A stretch of DNA of 64,000 nucleotides from Buttiauxella brennerae ATCC 51605 (GTDB lineage: Bacteria; Pseudomonadota; Gammaproteobacteria; Enterobacterales; Enterobacteriaceae), in the NCBI RefSeq assembly GCF_001654925.1, contig NZ_LXER01000007.1:79679-143678 (forward strand), read 5' to 3'. The notes beneath the pieces were generated by a model that was not told where the DNA came from, made no database searches, and saw only the letters and a program-made list of their open reading frames with translations. A program made the position numbers and the translations under genes. Below are positions 28,376-36,796 of the stretch, in pieces; position 1 is the first letter of the stretch; the number at the start of each line of letters is the position of its first letter.

Positions 28376-29269
28376 ATGGCAGGGGTACAAGGCTACAGAT
28401 TGTTTAATGTGCAGCTCATGCATAAATCACACGTTTCACCTTCATTGCTGAGTCTGGTCTTTGGCGGCCCGGATGTGGCAAACATGAAATGTGATTCGCC
28501 CGATCAGCGAATCAAAATGCTGTTCCCGTCGGAAGATGGCTCCATTCCTGCCTTGCCAGAGCACGGGCAGTGGTATCCGTTGTTGCTGGAATTACCCAAA
28601 GAGAAGCGGCCGATTGTGCGTACTTATACCCTGCGCCACGTTGACCGGGAGCGGCAGGAAGTGACGGTTGAATTCGTCAGCCACGGCACGGAGGGGCCAG
28701 CCTCCGCATGGGCAATTGACTCGCAACCCGGTGATAAAATACAAATCGTTGCCCCGAATGCCGACTACCCGGAAGACAGCGGTGGTTACGAATGGACCCC
28801 CCCTGCGGGTTTGCGCCAGGGGCTGATTATTGCCGACGAAACCGCATTGCCTGCGGCGCGCGGTATTCTGGAACTGCTGGCAGCTCAGAAAACGCCACCA
28901 CAAATCCAGGCGTTCTTTGAAGTTCCGGAGCAGGGCGACTGTGTTGATCTGAGCGGGTTTGCGTTTGCACAAATTCACTGGCTGCCACGCCAACAATCCA
29001 ATGCGACACACGGTGAGTGCCTGCTTAACGCTGTAAGAGAATATGTTCGCGTGCCAGCAACGGCAGGTGTGGTGGAAGAAGTGAATGAAGAAGCTGAGGG
29101 TGAATTACTGTGGGATAAGGCGACAACCGCCAGTAATTCGTTTTACGGCTGGGTTGCGGCGGAATCATCCGTGGTGAAAATGCTACGCCGCTATTTGATT
29201 GGTGAGCGTGGTGTTAACCATGACGCTATCAATTTTATGGCTTACTGGAGTAAAGGCCGGGAGCGCTAG
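28376..29269 (+). CDS. Siderophore-interacting protein, FAD-dependent ferric reductase
   Basis: This belongs to the SIP family (ViuB/YqjH-like), cytoplasmic flavoproteins that reduce siderophore-bound iron after uptake. The FAD-binding RTYTLRHVD motif sits near residue 82, the ferredoxin-reductase-like fold continues with GPASAWAIDSQPGDKIQI, and DETALPAARGIL marks the NAD(P) domain; the C-terminus ends MAYWSKGRER. It is 297 residues with AAAGGAG before the ATG. Divergent from iutA around a Fur box, it probably releases iron from aerobactin. Confidence 0.85.
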   Translation: MAGVQGYRLFNVQLMHKSHVSPSLLSLVFGGPDVANMKCDSPDQRIKMLFPSEDGSIPALPEHGQWYPLLLELPKEKRPIVRTYTLRHVDRERQEVTVEFVSHGTEGPASAWAIDSQPGDKIQIVAPNADYPEDSGGYEWTPPAGLRQGLIIADETALPAARGILELLAAQKTPPQIQAFFEVPEQGDCVDLSGFAFAQIHWLPRQQSNATHGECLLNAVREYVRVPATAGVVEEVNEEAEGELLWDKATTASNSFYGWVAAESSVVKMLRRYLIGERGVNHDAINFMAYWSKGRER

Positions 29270-29276
29270 TATCCAT

Positions 29277-29300
29277 GAAAAGGGCGGCAAACGCCGCCCG
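29277..29300 (-). terminator. comR terminator
   Basis: GGGCGGC and GCCGCCC form a perfect stem with a four-base loop; on the minus strand TTTTC follows. It lies between convergent SIP and comR genes. Confidence 0.75.
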
Positions 29301-29304
29301 ATAG

Positions 29305-29937
29305 TTAGATTTTCTTCAGTTCTGGCAGCAGCCGTAGCGTGGTGCTGACTATCTGCAACAATTCCGCGTGGCTTGCGTTTTCACGCGCGCTCACCGACAT
29401 TCCCTGAATTATACAACACAGGTATTTAGCCAGTTTGCGAACGCAGCTGGTGGCCGGAATCTCACCCTTTTCCTGACGCTTTTCCAGAAAGCGCACTAAT
29501 GTTTCTTCCTGCATCGCGTGGCGCGCTTTTATCACCGCAGAAATGTCTTCTGAAGATGCCGCCAGTACCGACGAGGTGCAGATGATAAAGCAGCCTGATG
29601 GCGTGTCTTTATCGGTAAACAACTTCGCCACGATAGAAAGATAGTCTTCCAGCGCCTCTTCGAGAGTCTTCTCTTCGCAGAATAAACAGGCTTCATGCTT
29701 CTGCGCAAAACGGGCGATATAACGATCCAACACCGCGCGGAATAACCCCTCTTTATTGGTGAACTCGGCATAAAGCGTTGGGGCTTTTGCACCCGTTGCT
29801 TCTACCAGATGTGCCATAGAGGTGGCTTCGTAACCGTGTTGCCAGAACAAAGCCATGGCCTTGTCGAGTGCTGCTTCCCTGTCAAACACCTTCGGTCGGC
29901 CACGGCTTTTTTTGATGCAACTCGTGTCAGTGGACAT
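29305..29937 (-). CDS. comR: TetR-family repressor ComR
   Basis: ComR (YcfQ) in E. coli represses bhsA/comC and is released by copper. The N-terminal helix-turn-helix is clear (ALDKAMALFWQHGYEATSMAHLVEATGAKAPTLYAEF, split here by residue 20-55), and the ligand domain carries several Cys (CLFCEE, CFIICTSS, CVRKLAKYLCC), suitable for metal or thiol sensing. It is 210 residues. It is divergent from bhsA, as in E. coli, with operator-like repeats in the gap. Confidence 0.9.
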   Translation of the reverse strand: MSTDTSCIKKSRGRPKVFDREAALDKAMALFWQHGYEATSMAHLVEATGAKAPTLYAEFTNKEGLFRAVLDRYIARFAQKHEACLFCEEKTLEEALEDYLSIVAKLFTDKDTPSGCFIICTSSVLAASSEDISAVIKARHAMQEETLVRFLEKRQEKGEIPATSCVRKLAKYLCCIIQGMSVSARENASHAELLQIVSTTLRLLPELKKI

Positions 29938-30095
29938 GATGGCCGTTTAACCTTTGTCTGTTTAGTGAACGATCATTATAAAAATAATAACACGCAGTAG
30001 CCAGAGCCAAATCATTAAAAATAATTTAATCGTATGGTTATGAAAAGTAGTGCTTTTATAAAATAGTTAATGAACGTTATAAAAATAATTTGACG

Positions 30096-30111
30096 TGTGA
30101 CGCAGATCACG
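30096..30111 (+). promoter_or_regulatory. CRP-like site upstream of bhsA
   Basis: TGTGACGCAGATCACG keeps TGTGA and TCAC with the correct 6-base spacing. It lies 74 bases before the bhsA ATG, followed by TATGAT at 30114-30119. The distance to that -10 is unusually short for activation, so it may belong to another start or to comR. Confidence 0.55.
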
Positions 30112-30131
30112 ATTATGATTTAGTTATCGAT

Positions 30132-30152
30132 CGTTAAGTAAATAACTTAACG
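30132..30152. promoter_or_regulatory. Palindrome before bhsA, possible ComR operator
   Basis: CGTTAAGT and ACTTAACG are perfect complements separated by 5 bases, 32 bases before the bhsA start. Two direct copies of TGAACG plus TTATAAAAATAAT (29966-29988 and 30071-30089) lie further up in the same gap. Either could be the ComR site; which one is not decidable from sequence. Confidence 0.4.
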
Positions 30153-30184
30153 GCCTTCCAAATCATCTGCTCAAGGTAAATAAC

Positions 30185-30442
30185 ATGAAAAACGTAAAAA
30201 CACTGATTGCTGCCGTTGTTCTTAGCTCACTCTCTTTCGCAAGCTTTGCGGCAGTAGAAGTTCAGGCAACGCCAACCGGCCAACAAAAAGTCGGCACCAT
30301 CACTGCTACTGCCGGGACAAACCTGAGTTCACTGGAATCACAACTGGCTGAGAAAGCAGACCAAATGGGTGCAAGTTCATACCGCATCACTTCTGTGACC
30401 GGCCCGAATACTTTGCACGGTACTGCAGTAATTTATAAATAA
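30185..30442 (+). CDS. bhsA: BhsA, multiple stress resistance outer membrane protein
   Basis: BhsA (YcfR/ComC) is a small DUF1471 protein of the envelope that affects biofilm, hydrophobicity and copper permeability. A signal peptide (about residues 1-22, ending SFA or FAA) precedes a mature part of about 63 residues with VEVQATPTGQQKVGTITATAGTNLSSLE and ending GTAVIYK, the family pattern. It is 85 residues, same as E. coli. Regulation by the divergent ComR is likely. Confidence 0.94.
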   Translation: MKNVKTLIAAVVLSSLSFASFAAVEVQATPTGQQKVGTITATAGTNLSSLESQLAEKADQMGASSYRITSVTGPNTLHGTAVIYK

Positions 30443-30528
30443 GCATTGGTTGTAGCGTTGCCACTGCTGCCCCTCGAATTATTTTGAGTATTGGTCCTCT
30501 GAGCGCCGCTTGATAAAACCCGTTCAAT

Positions 30529-30562
30529 AAAAAAGGCCTTGTTGAAAAACAAGGCCTTTTTT
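30529..30562. terminator. Bidirectional terminator bhsA/ldtC
   Basis: AAAAAAGGCCTTGTT and AACAAGGCCTTTTTT are perfect 15-base complements around GAAA. It serves the convergent bhsA and ldtC. Confidence 0.92.
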
Positions 30563-30583
30563 CTATCTGAAGTTTCCAGATAA

Positions 30584-31570
30584 TCAGATTTCGTTGGTCG
30601 CCACGGTGTGTGCGTTAACGTGAATTGGCATTCCGGAACGGTGCTGCATAGCCTGTTCCATAACGGTTGCATCGGTTTCAGGTGCGGCCTGGAACTGCTT
30701 CATTTGTTCAGTCAGCGTAATCGGCAACACTTGAGGGTCATCATTAATATCTTTCGACAGCGGTTGATGCACTTCAACTAAACGTGTGCCATCAGGCTCG
30801 ACGGAAGTTTTAATCGCGGTGTTAACAATGCGAACGGGTGTGCCCACTGGCATATTTTTGTACAGCGCTTTGATGTCGTCATCGCGCAGACGAATGCAGC
30901 CAGAACTGACGCGCATACCAATACCAAAATCAGCATTAGTGCCGTGCAGCAAATAAACACCGCCAAAGGCTGCCAGACGAATCGCATGATGGCCCATCGG
31001 GTTTTCCGGCCCGGCTGGAACCACGGCTGGCAGTTTGATGCCATTTGCCAGGTAACGCGCACGAATATTTGCCGTCGGCGTCCAGGTCGGGTTGGCGCGT
31101 TTGTCTGAAACCGTCGTCACCATCGTTGGCGTTACGGTATCGCCACCAAGTTGGCCAATACCAATCGGGTAAACCGTTACGCTGTTTTTGCCTGCCGGGT
31201 AGTAATAAACCCGCAGCTCAGCGAGATTCAGTACCAGCCCTTCGCGAGGCGCATCCGGCAGTAACATCTGGCGGGGAATGGTCAACACACTGCCTGCACG
31301 CGGAACGTAGGGATCAACGCCGGGGTTGGCCTGCAATAACGCGAGGAAGCCGACATTGTACTTTTTCGCGATAGATTCAAGCGATCCCCCGTCATTTTTC
31401 ACTTCATGGAAAAAGTTCTGGCCGATCAGACGACTGCCTTCAGGCGGCAGTGGGTAAGAGTTAGCACTCGCACTAAAAGAGGCCAGTGTTGCGCTAACCA
31501 GCATAATCGACGCCAGCCAGCGGATAGCGCGAGCTTTGCGAGATGATAGAACGCTCAAAGAGGTAATCAC
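30584..31570 (-). CDS. ldtC: L,D-transpeptidase LdtC
   Basis: LdtC (YcfS) attaches Braun lipoprotein to peptidoglycan in the periplasm. The signal peptide spans about residues 1-37, a LysM domain 50-100, and the YkuD catalytic domain carries HGTNADFG and the nucleophile Cys225 in VSSGCIRLRD. It is 328 residues versus 320; the extra residues are in the N-terminal signal region. The start is GTG at 31570. It lies downstream of mfd on the same strand, separated by 152 bases. Confidence 0.93.
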   Translation of the reverse strand: MITSLSVLSSRKARAIRWLASIMLVSATLASFSASANSYPLPPEGSRLIGQNFFHEVKNDGGSLESIAKKYNVGFLALLQANPGVDPYVPRAGSVLTIPRQMLLPDAPREGLVLNLAELRVYYYPAGKNSVTVYPIGIGQLGGDTVTPTMVTTVSDKRANPTWTPTANIRARYLANGIKLPAVVPAGPENPMGHHAIRLAAFGGVYLLHGTNADFGIGMRVSSGCIRLRDDDIKALYKNMPVGTPVRIVNTAIKTSVEPDGTRLVEVHQPLSKDINDDPQVLPITLTEQMKQFQAAPETDATVMEQAMQHRSGMPIHVNAHTVATNEI

Positions 31571-31686
31571 GGTAAACCCTATGATAATTATGGTTAATGT
31601 TATAAAAAAGTTAATCGATGATTATGACAGGGAGAGGTGTCTGGAAATCCTGGCGGATTGAAAGGATGTGTAAATGTTACAAAGTG

Positions 31687-31712
31687 AGCGCCTTAGAAAG
31701 CTCTAAGGCGCT
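31687..31712 (-). terminator. Hairpin after mfd
   Basis: AGCGCCTTAGA and TCTAAGGCGCT pair perfectly around a 4-base loop, 11 bases after the mfd stop. The following bases on the minus strand are only weakly T-rich (CACTTTG). Confidence 0.6.
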
Positions 31713-31722
31713 TGTGTGCGAA

Positions 31723-34700
31723 TTAAGCCGCTGCGTTCTGCGCCAGCTGATGCATAAAGTTACGTACCCATTCCATGCGAGCTTTGCGATCGGCGAGATC
31801 TTCAATAAATTTGAGTCGCGTTGGTCCATCCAGACGGTAATGCTGCGGTTGCTTTTGCAGCAAACCAATCAGCCATACTGGATTGACGTTGTTCTTCTCG
31901 GCAAACTCAATCACACCGCCTTTCTCATTGCCTTCAATTTTGCGCACACCCAGTTTTTGAGCCTGTTGGCGCAGTGCGGCGATATCCAGCAAATTGCGCG
32001 CCGGGTCTGGCAGCAGGCCAAAACGGTCGATCAACTCCACTTTCAGTTCATCAAGTTCATGCGACGTTTTGGCACTGGCAATACGCTTATAGAACGACAG
32101 GCGTGTATTAACGTCCGGGATGTAATCGTCCGGCAGCAGGGCAGGCATGCGTAGTTCGACTTCCGTCTGGCTGCTGGTCAGGTCTTCAAGCGACGGCTCG
32201 CGTCCATCTTTAAGTGCATCGACCGCGTTTTCCAGCATTTCCATATACAGCGAGAAACCGATAGTTTCCATTGAACCGCTCTGGCCTTCGCCAAGCAATT
32301 CACCCGCACCACGAATTTCCAGATCATGAGTCGCCAGCGCAAAGCCCGCACCCAAATCTTCCAGTGAGGCGATAGCTTCGAGGCGTTTTTGCGCGTCGGT
32401 GGTCATGGCTTTTGGATGTGGCGTCAAAAGCCATGCATAAGCCTGGTGATGCGAGCGCCCCACGCGGCCACGCAACTGGTGCAGCTGCGCAAGGCCAAAA
32501 TGGTCTGCACGTTCAATAATAATGGTATTGGCCGTCGGAATATCGATACCGGTTTCGATGATCGTGGTACATACCAACACGTTAAAACGCTGGTGGTGGA
32601 AATCGTTCATCACGCGTTCCAGTTCGCGCTCGCGCATCTGGCCGTGACCGATGGTGATACGTGCTTCGGGCACTAACTCTGCAAGACGGTCAGCCGCTTT
32701 CTGAATATTTTCTACATCGTTATAGAGGTAGTAAACCTGGCCGCCACGCAGCACTTCACGCAAAATCGCTTCGCGAACCACCAGGTTGTCGTACTCGCGC
32801 ACGAAGGTTTTCACGGCCAGTCGGCGAGCCGGAGGGGTTGCGATTATCGACAAATCGCGCATTCCACTCATTGCCATATTCAGCGTGCGCGGAATTGGTG
32901 TGGCGGTCAGCGTCAGAATATCGACATCAGCACGCATCGCTTTAATGCGCTCTTTGTGGCGCACACCAAAACGGTGCTCTTCATCGACAATCAGCAGGCC
33001 GAGATCTTTCATTTTTACGTCGTCTTGCAGCAGCTTGTGGGTGCCGATAAGAATGTCGACTTTCCCCTCACGCGCTTCTTCGAGGATTTGCGTTTGCTCT
33101 TTGGCTGTACGGAAACGTGACAGCATTTCAATGCGCACTGGCCAGTTGGCGAAGCGGTCACGGAAGTTGTCGAGATGCTGCTGGGCAAGCAGGGTGGTTG
33201 GCACCAGCACCGCAACTTGCTTATGGTTTTCCACGGCGAGGAAGGCGGCGCGCATCGCCACTTCGGTTTTACCAAAGCCCACATCGCCACACACCAGGCG
33301 GTCCATTGCCAGCGGCTGGCACATATCGCTTAATACCGCGTTAATGGCTTGTGCCTGATCTGGCGTGGTTTCAAACGGGAAGGCGTCGCAGAACAGTTGA
33401 TACTGTTCGCGGTCATGCTTAAAGGCAAAGCCCTGTTTTGCGGCACGCTGGGCGTAAATATCGAGTAATTCTGCCGCCACATCACGCACTTTCTCGGCGG
33501 CTTTCTGGCGCGCACGGGACCAGGCATCGCTGCCAAGTTTATGCAGCGGCGCGTTTTCTTCGGCACCGCCTGCATAGCGGCTAATCAAATGCAGTGAAGA
33601 GACCGGCACGTACAGTTTTGCATCACCATGATAGGTCAGCATCAGGTATTCAGCGGTAATGCCGCCTGCTTCAAGTGTTGTCAGGCCAGCATAGCGCCCG
33701 ACTCCATGCTCAAGGTGTACCACCGGCTGCCCGGTATGCAGCTCGGCAAGATTTCGAATCAGCGTGTCCGGGTTAATGGTACGACGGCTATCCTGGCGGC
33801 GACGGCTTACGCGTTCGCCCAGAAGATCGCTTTCGCAAATTAGCGCCCGGTTGCGCAGGGTGTCGATAAAGCCATGCTCGCTGGAACCCAGCATTAAATA
33901 ACGGCCATTATCAACCGCTTCATCAAGACGGTAGATACGTTTAGGTGCCACTTTGATGCGGGACAACAGCTCGCCCAGCGCTTCACGGCGGCCTTCACTT
34001 TCAACGGAAAACACCACCGGGCCTGCGAAAGACTCAAGGAATTTACGCAAATTATCGAGCGGGGCTTTCTGTTGTGCCTGAACGGAAAGGTCAGGCAAGG
34101 TGTGGTAACCGAGGTTGGTGAATGCGGCTTTATCGGCCAGCGATTCGGTCTTTAGCTGAATACGCGGCCAGGCTTTGAGTTCGCTAAACAGTTCATCGAC
34201 GCGCAGCCACAGGTTTTCTGGCGGCAATAATGGCCGCATTGGGTCAACGCCACGGTTTTCGAAACGGGCGAAAGTATCCTGCCAGAAACGTTCAGCATGG
34301 GTTTCGATATCACCGGTATTGACCAGCAAGGTGTTTTTCGGGAAATAGCTAAACAGCGGCGGTAGCGGTTCGCTGAAGAACAGCGGCTGCCAGTATTCAA
34401 TCCCGGCCGGCAGCATATTTTTACTGACTTGCTGGTAGATGTGTTCGGGTTCGCGCTTCACATCAAACTTGTCGCGCCACTGGCTGCGGAACAGCTCAAT
34501 GGCGGTTTTGTCTGTCGGGAACTCGTGCGCCGGAAGTAAATTGATGGCTTCCACTTCTTCAAGCGTGCGCTGGGTATCGACATCAAACACACGCAGGCTG
34601 TCGATTTCATCATCGAAGAAGTCAATGCGATAAGGCTGCTCGCTGCCCATCGGATACAAATCCAGTAGCGCGCCACGGGTAGCAAATTCACCGTGTTCCA

Positions 34701-35169
34701 TAACCTGATCAACACTGCGATAACCGGCCTGTTCTAACTGGCTGCGCAAGTCGTCGCGTGATAAACGCTGGCCTTTTTTCATCACCAGCGCATGGCCATG
34801 TAAATAGCTGTGCGGGCAGACGCGTTGCATTAGCGTATTGACCGGCAGGATCAACACCCCGCGTTGCATGGTTGGCAACTGGTAGAGCGTTGATAAACGC
34901 GAAGAGATAATTTCCTGATGCGGCGAGAAACTGTCGTAAGGCAGGGTTTCCCAGTCGGCAAGATTCACCACCAGGCTTTCTGTAAACTGGCTTACCTCAT
35001 CATGCAGGCGCAAAGCATTTTGCATATCCGGGGCAATCAGCACGACCGGGCCACTATGGCGCTCGACGATTTCCGCCACTTCGGTTGCACAGGCAGAACC
35101 GGTTAGCTCTCCAAGCTGGCGCTGATCGCCAGCTTTAACAGGTAAGGAATAGCGATAATTTTCAGGCAT
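31723..35169 (-). CDS. mfd: Transcription-repair coupling factor Mfd
   Basis: Mfd removes RNA polymerase stalled at DNA damage and recruits UvrA. The 1148 residues match E. coli along the whole length: UvrB-like region at the N-terminus, RNAP-interacting domain with HLEHGVGRYAGL near residue 480, helicase motifs GDVGFGKTEVAMRAAF (Walker A) and LIVDEEHRFGVRHKE (DEEH box), the translocase TRG-type region HQLRGRVGRSHHQAYAWL, and the C-terminal inhibitory domain. No defects are visible. Confidence 0.98.
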   Translation of the reverse strand: MPENYRYSLPVKAGDQRQLGELTGSACATEVAEIVERHSGPVVLIAPDMQNALRLHDEVSQFTESLVVNLADWETLPYDSFSPHQEIISSRLSTLYQLPTMQRGVLILPVNTLMQRVCPHSYLHGHALVMKKGQRLSRDDLRSQLEQAGYRSVDQVMEHGEFATRGALLDLYPMGSEQPYRIDFFDDEIDSLRVFDVDTQRTLEEVEAINLLPAHEFPTDKTAIELFRSQWRDKFDVKREPEHIYQQVSKNMLPAGIEYWQPLFFSEPLPPLFSYFPKNTLLVNTGDIETHAERFWQDTFARFENRGVDPMRPLLPPENLWLRVDELFSELKAWPRIQLKTESLADKAAFTNLGYHTLPDLSVQAQQKAPLDNLRKFLESFAGPVVFSVESEGRREALGELLSRIKVAPKRIYRLDEAVDNGRYLMLGSSEHGFIDTLRNRALICESDLLGERVSRRRQDSRRTINPDTLIRNLAELHTGQPVVHLEHGVGRYAGLTTLEAGGITAEYLMLTYHGDAKLYVPVSSLHLISRYAGGAEENAPLHKLGSDAWSRARQKAAEKVRDVAAELLDIYAQRAAKQGFAFKHDREQYQLFCDAFPFETTPDQAQAINAVLSDMCQPLAMDRLVCGDVGFGKTEVAMRAAFLAVENHKQVAVLVPTTLLAQQHLDNFRDRFANWPVRIEMLSRFRTAKEQTQILEEAREGKVDILIGTHKLLQDDVKMKDLGLLIVDEEHRFGVRHKERIKAMRADVDILTLTATPIPRTLNMAMSGMRDLSIIATPPARRLAVKTFVREYDNLVVREAILREVLRGGQVYYLYNDVENIQKAADRLAELVPEARITIGHGQMRERELERVMNDFHHQRFNVLVCTTIIETGIDIPTANTIIIERADHFGLAQLHQLRGRVGRSHHQAYAWLLTPHPKAMTTDAQKRLEAIASLEDLGAGFALATHDLEIRGAGELLGEGQSGSMETIGFSLYMEMLENAVDALKDGREPSLEDLTSSQTEVELRMPALLPDDYIPDVNTRLSFYKRIASAKTSHELDELKVELIDRFGLLPDPARNLLDIAALRQQAQKLGVRKIEGNEKGGVIEFAEKNNVNPVWLIGLLQKQPQHYRLDGPTRLKFIEDLADRKARMEWVRNFMHQLAQNAAA

Positions 35170-35282
35170 GGCGGATGTCAGAATCTCTCAGGTTGCAGTT
35201 TGCGTGTCGGGCCATAAACTTCAGATATTCATTATTATCCGCGATCATTTCGTATAAGCAACAGCGGGAGGACGGATGAGGT

Positions 35283-35304
35283 TAGGGGTAACTGATTACC
35301 CCTA
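35283..35304. terminator. Hairpin between mfd start region and ycfT end
   Basis: TAGGGGTAA and TTACCCCTA pair perfectly around CTGA. No U-tract follows on either strand, so termination is uncertain. It lies 11 bases after the remnant at 35315. Confidence 0.4.
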
Positions 35305-35314
35305 AAGTGAAGTG

Positions 35315-35425
35315 TTACTTTTTGATAGTGGCGAATTTTGCTGGTGAGTCGACGAGCACCCCATCAGCGCCCAGCGTTTTTGCTTTCTGGTAGTCGTCTT
35401 CGCTATTGATACCCGCAAGAATTAG
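35315..35425 (-). pseudogene. Remnant resembling the C-terminus of a glycerophosphodiester phosphodiesterase
   Basis: In the minus frame that overlaps the ycfT stop by a few bases, the translation LILAGINSEDDYQKAKTL followed by GADGVLVDSPAKFATIKK and a stop resembles the end of a GDPD-type TIM barrel (the GVDGIITD-like last strand). No upstream barrel is present; the frame runs straight into the 3' end of ycfT out of phase. It looks like a gene tail left after a deletion. The family call is by pattern only. Confidence 0.45.
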
Positions 35426-36495
35426 TGAGATGAGGGAGCCGGTATTAATTTCGCTGGTGGCGAGAAGAACATATCCCCAAACAGTGCGCGCGATAATTTC
35501 CGGAAGCCTAAACCCGAGAGCGTACAAATTCCGAGGCTGACAAATGGGTACACCAACAACACAACCAGCAGTAATGGGTCTGAGATCTGCCCGCTTTTAA
35601 TTTGCCCAATCATAAACAAACTCAGTGCTTCAATGATGATGCGGTGAGTGGTGTAAATCGCAATGGTGTTGGAACCGACGATATTCAGGAATGCGTCGGA
35701 ACGGCTTTCACGCCAGCTATCAAGAAGATAAAACAGCTTCAGAATGACAAAAATAGACACCACGGAAATGACCACTGGAACATTCACCAGGTAAAGCGCC
35801 ACAGAAAGCAGGGCGATTGCCGCGCAAATCAGCGGGTGCTGGCGGAAGCGAGTGGTTTTCATCCATTCCATGAGTTGCAGGCCAAACCACGCGCCCAGTC
35901 CGTAATAACACATATTACGCACCACACTGTTCATGCCCCACCACGGCAGCGGCACAAAGCTGATAATCACATTCACTGCCAGCAACATCACAATAACCGG
36001 GACTTTGTAACGACGCAGGCTTTTGAACACCACGAAATAAAGCAGCAGGGCGTAGAGATACCAAAGACTGGTGCTGGCTTTCGCCATGCTGGTGGCAAAT
36101 TGCAGCAGCGTTTCTGAATACGCGGCATTAGAGGTGGGATTACGCACCAGCTCCGGTGCCAGCCACTGGTTAATTAGCGAAATCCCCAGCCATTGCAAAA
36201 CGCCCCACAGCAACAGAACATAGAAAATATTCCACAGGCGTTTATCCACGCAGTCACGCCATTTCACTGACTCGATATATCGCGTGATCAAAAAGCCCGA
36301 AATAAAGAAGAACACCGGCATACGGAAAGGGGCCAGATACAGATTCAGGTAAATCCAGCTCTTGGCGATGTATTCGGGGAGGCCGCTTTGTAACGACGTC
36401 AGATGTGGGTAAAAGGTAATCACCGAGTGGTAGATAACCACAAGGCAGATGCACAACCCTTTGATGTGGTTTATCCAAAGTTGTTTGTTTTTCAT
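35422..36495 (-). CDS. ycfT: Acyltransferase-3 family membrane protein YcfT
   Basis: YcfT is an inner-membrane protein of the acyltransferase-3 (OafA/WecH-like) family; substrate unknown. About ten hydrophobic segments are visible. The conserved N-terminus WINHIKGLCICLVVIYHS carries the histidine expected at the family active site, and RMPVFFFISGFL follows in the next helices. It is 357 residues, same as E. coli, where it also lies between mfd and lolC. The C-terminal end diverges just where the GDPD-like remnant begins. Confidence 0.92.
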   Translation of the reverse strand: MKNKQLWINHIKGLCICLVVIYHSVITFYPHLTSLQSGLPEYIAKSWIYLNLYLAPFRMPVFFFISGFLITRYIESVKWRDCVDKRLWNIFYVLLLWGVLQWLGISLINQWLAPELVRNPTSNAAYSETLLQFATSMAKASTSLWYLYALLLYFVVFKSLRRYKVPVIVMLLAVNVIISFVPLPWWGMNSVVRNMCYYGLGAWFGLQLMEWMKTTRFRQHPLICAAIALLSVALYLVNVPVVISVVSIFVILKLFYLLDSWRESRSDAFLNIVGSNTIAIYTTHRIIIEALSLFMIGQIKSGQISDPLLLVVLLVYPFVSLGICTLSGLGFRKLSRALFGDMFFSPPAKLIPAPSSH

Positions 36496-36796
36496 GCGGT
36501 AGCAGGATCTTCCGTTGTCTGGTATTTGCCTTCAGGGTGGAAGATTCGCAGCCATTTTTTTACCTGAATTGTCTGTTTTTGTAAGAATCCGGCGTAATTC
36601 AGATATTCCGCAGGGTCAATTAATCACCGTTTGGGCGAAGCTTTAACTTCGAAAACAAGATGTTATGAGCTTGATTTAATTGGTATTTCACATGTTCTGA
36701 AATATCAAAAAAACGTTATGTTTCATTTACTTGATGCGGTATCACTTATATACTTCTCGCCAACTTTGCATCCGCAACTGCCACAAGACGGAATAC
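36496..36796. other. ycfT-lolC intergenic region
   Basis: These 301 AT-rich bases separate divergent genes and should hold the promoters of ycfT and lolCDE. A possible lolC -10 TATACT lies at about 36750 without a good -35. I see no ORF, repeat or strong hairpin. Confidence 0.4.

Noticed and set aside
32786..33358. 190-residue ORF antisense to mfd
   Set aside because: Low-complexity Ser/Arg composition typical of the reverse frame of a GC-rich gene; mfd itself is complete.
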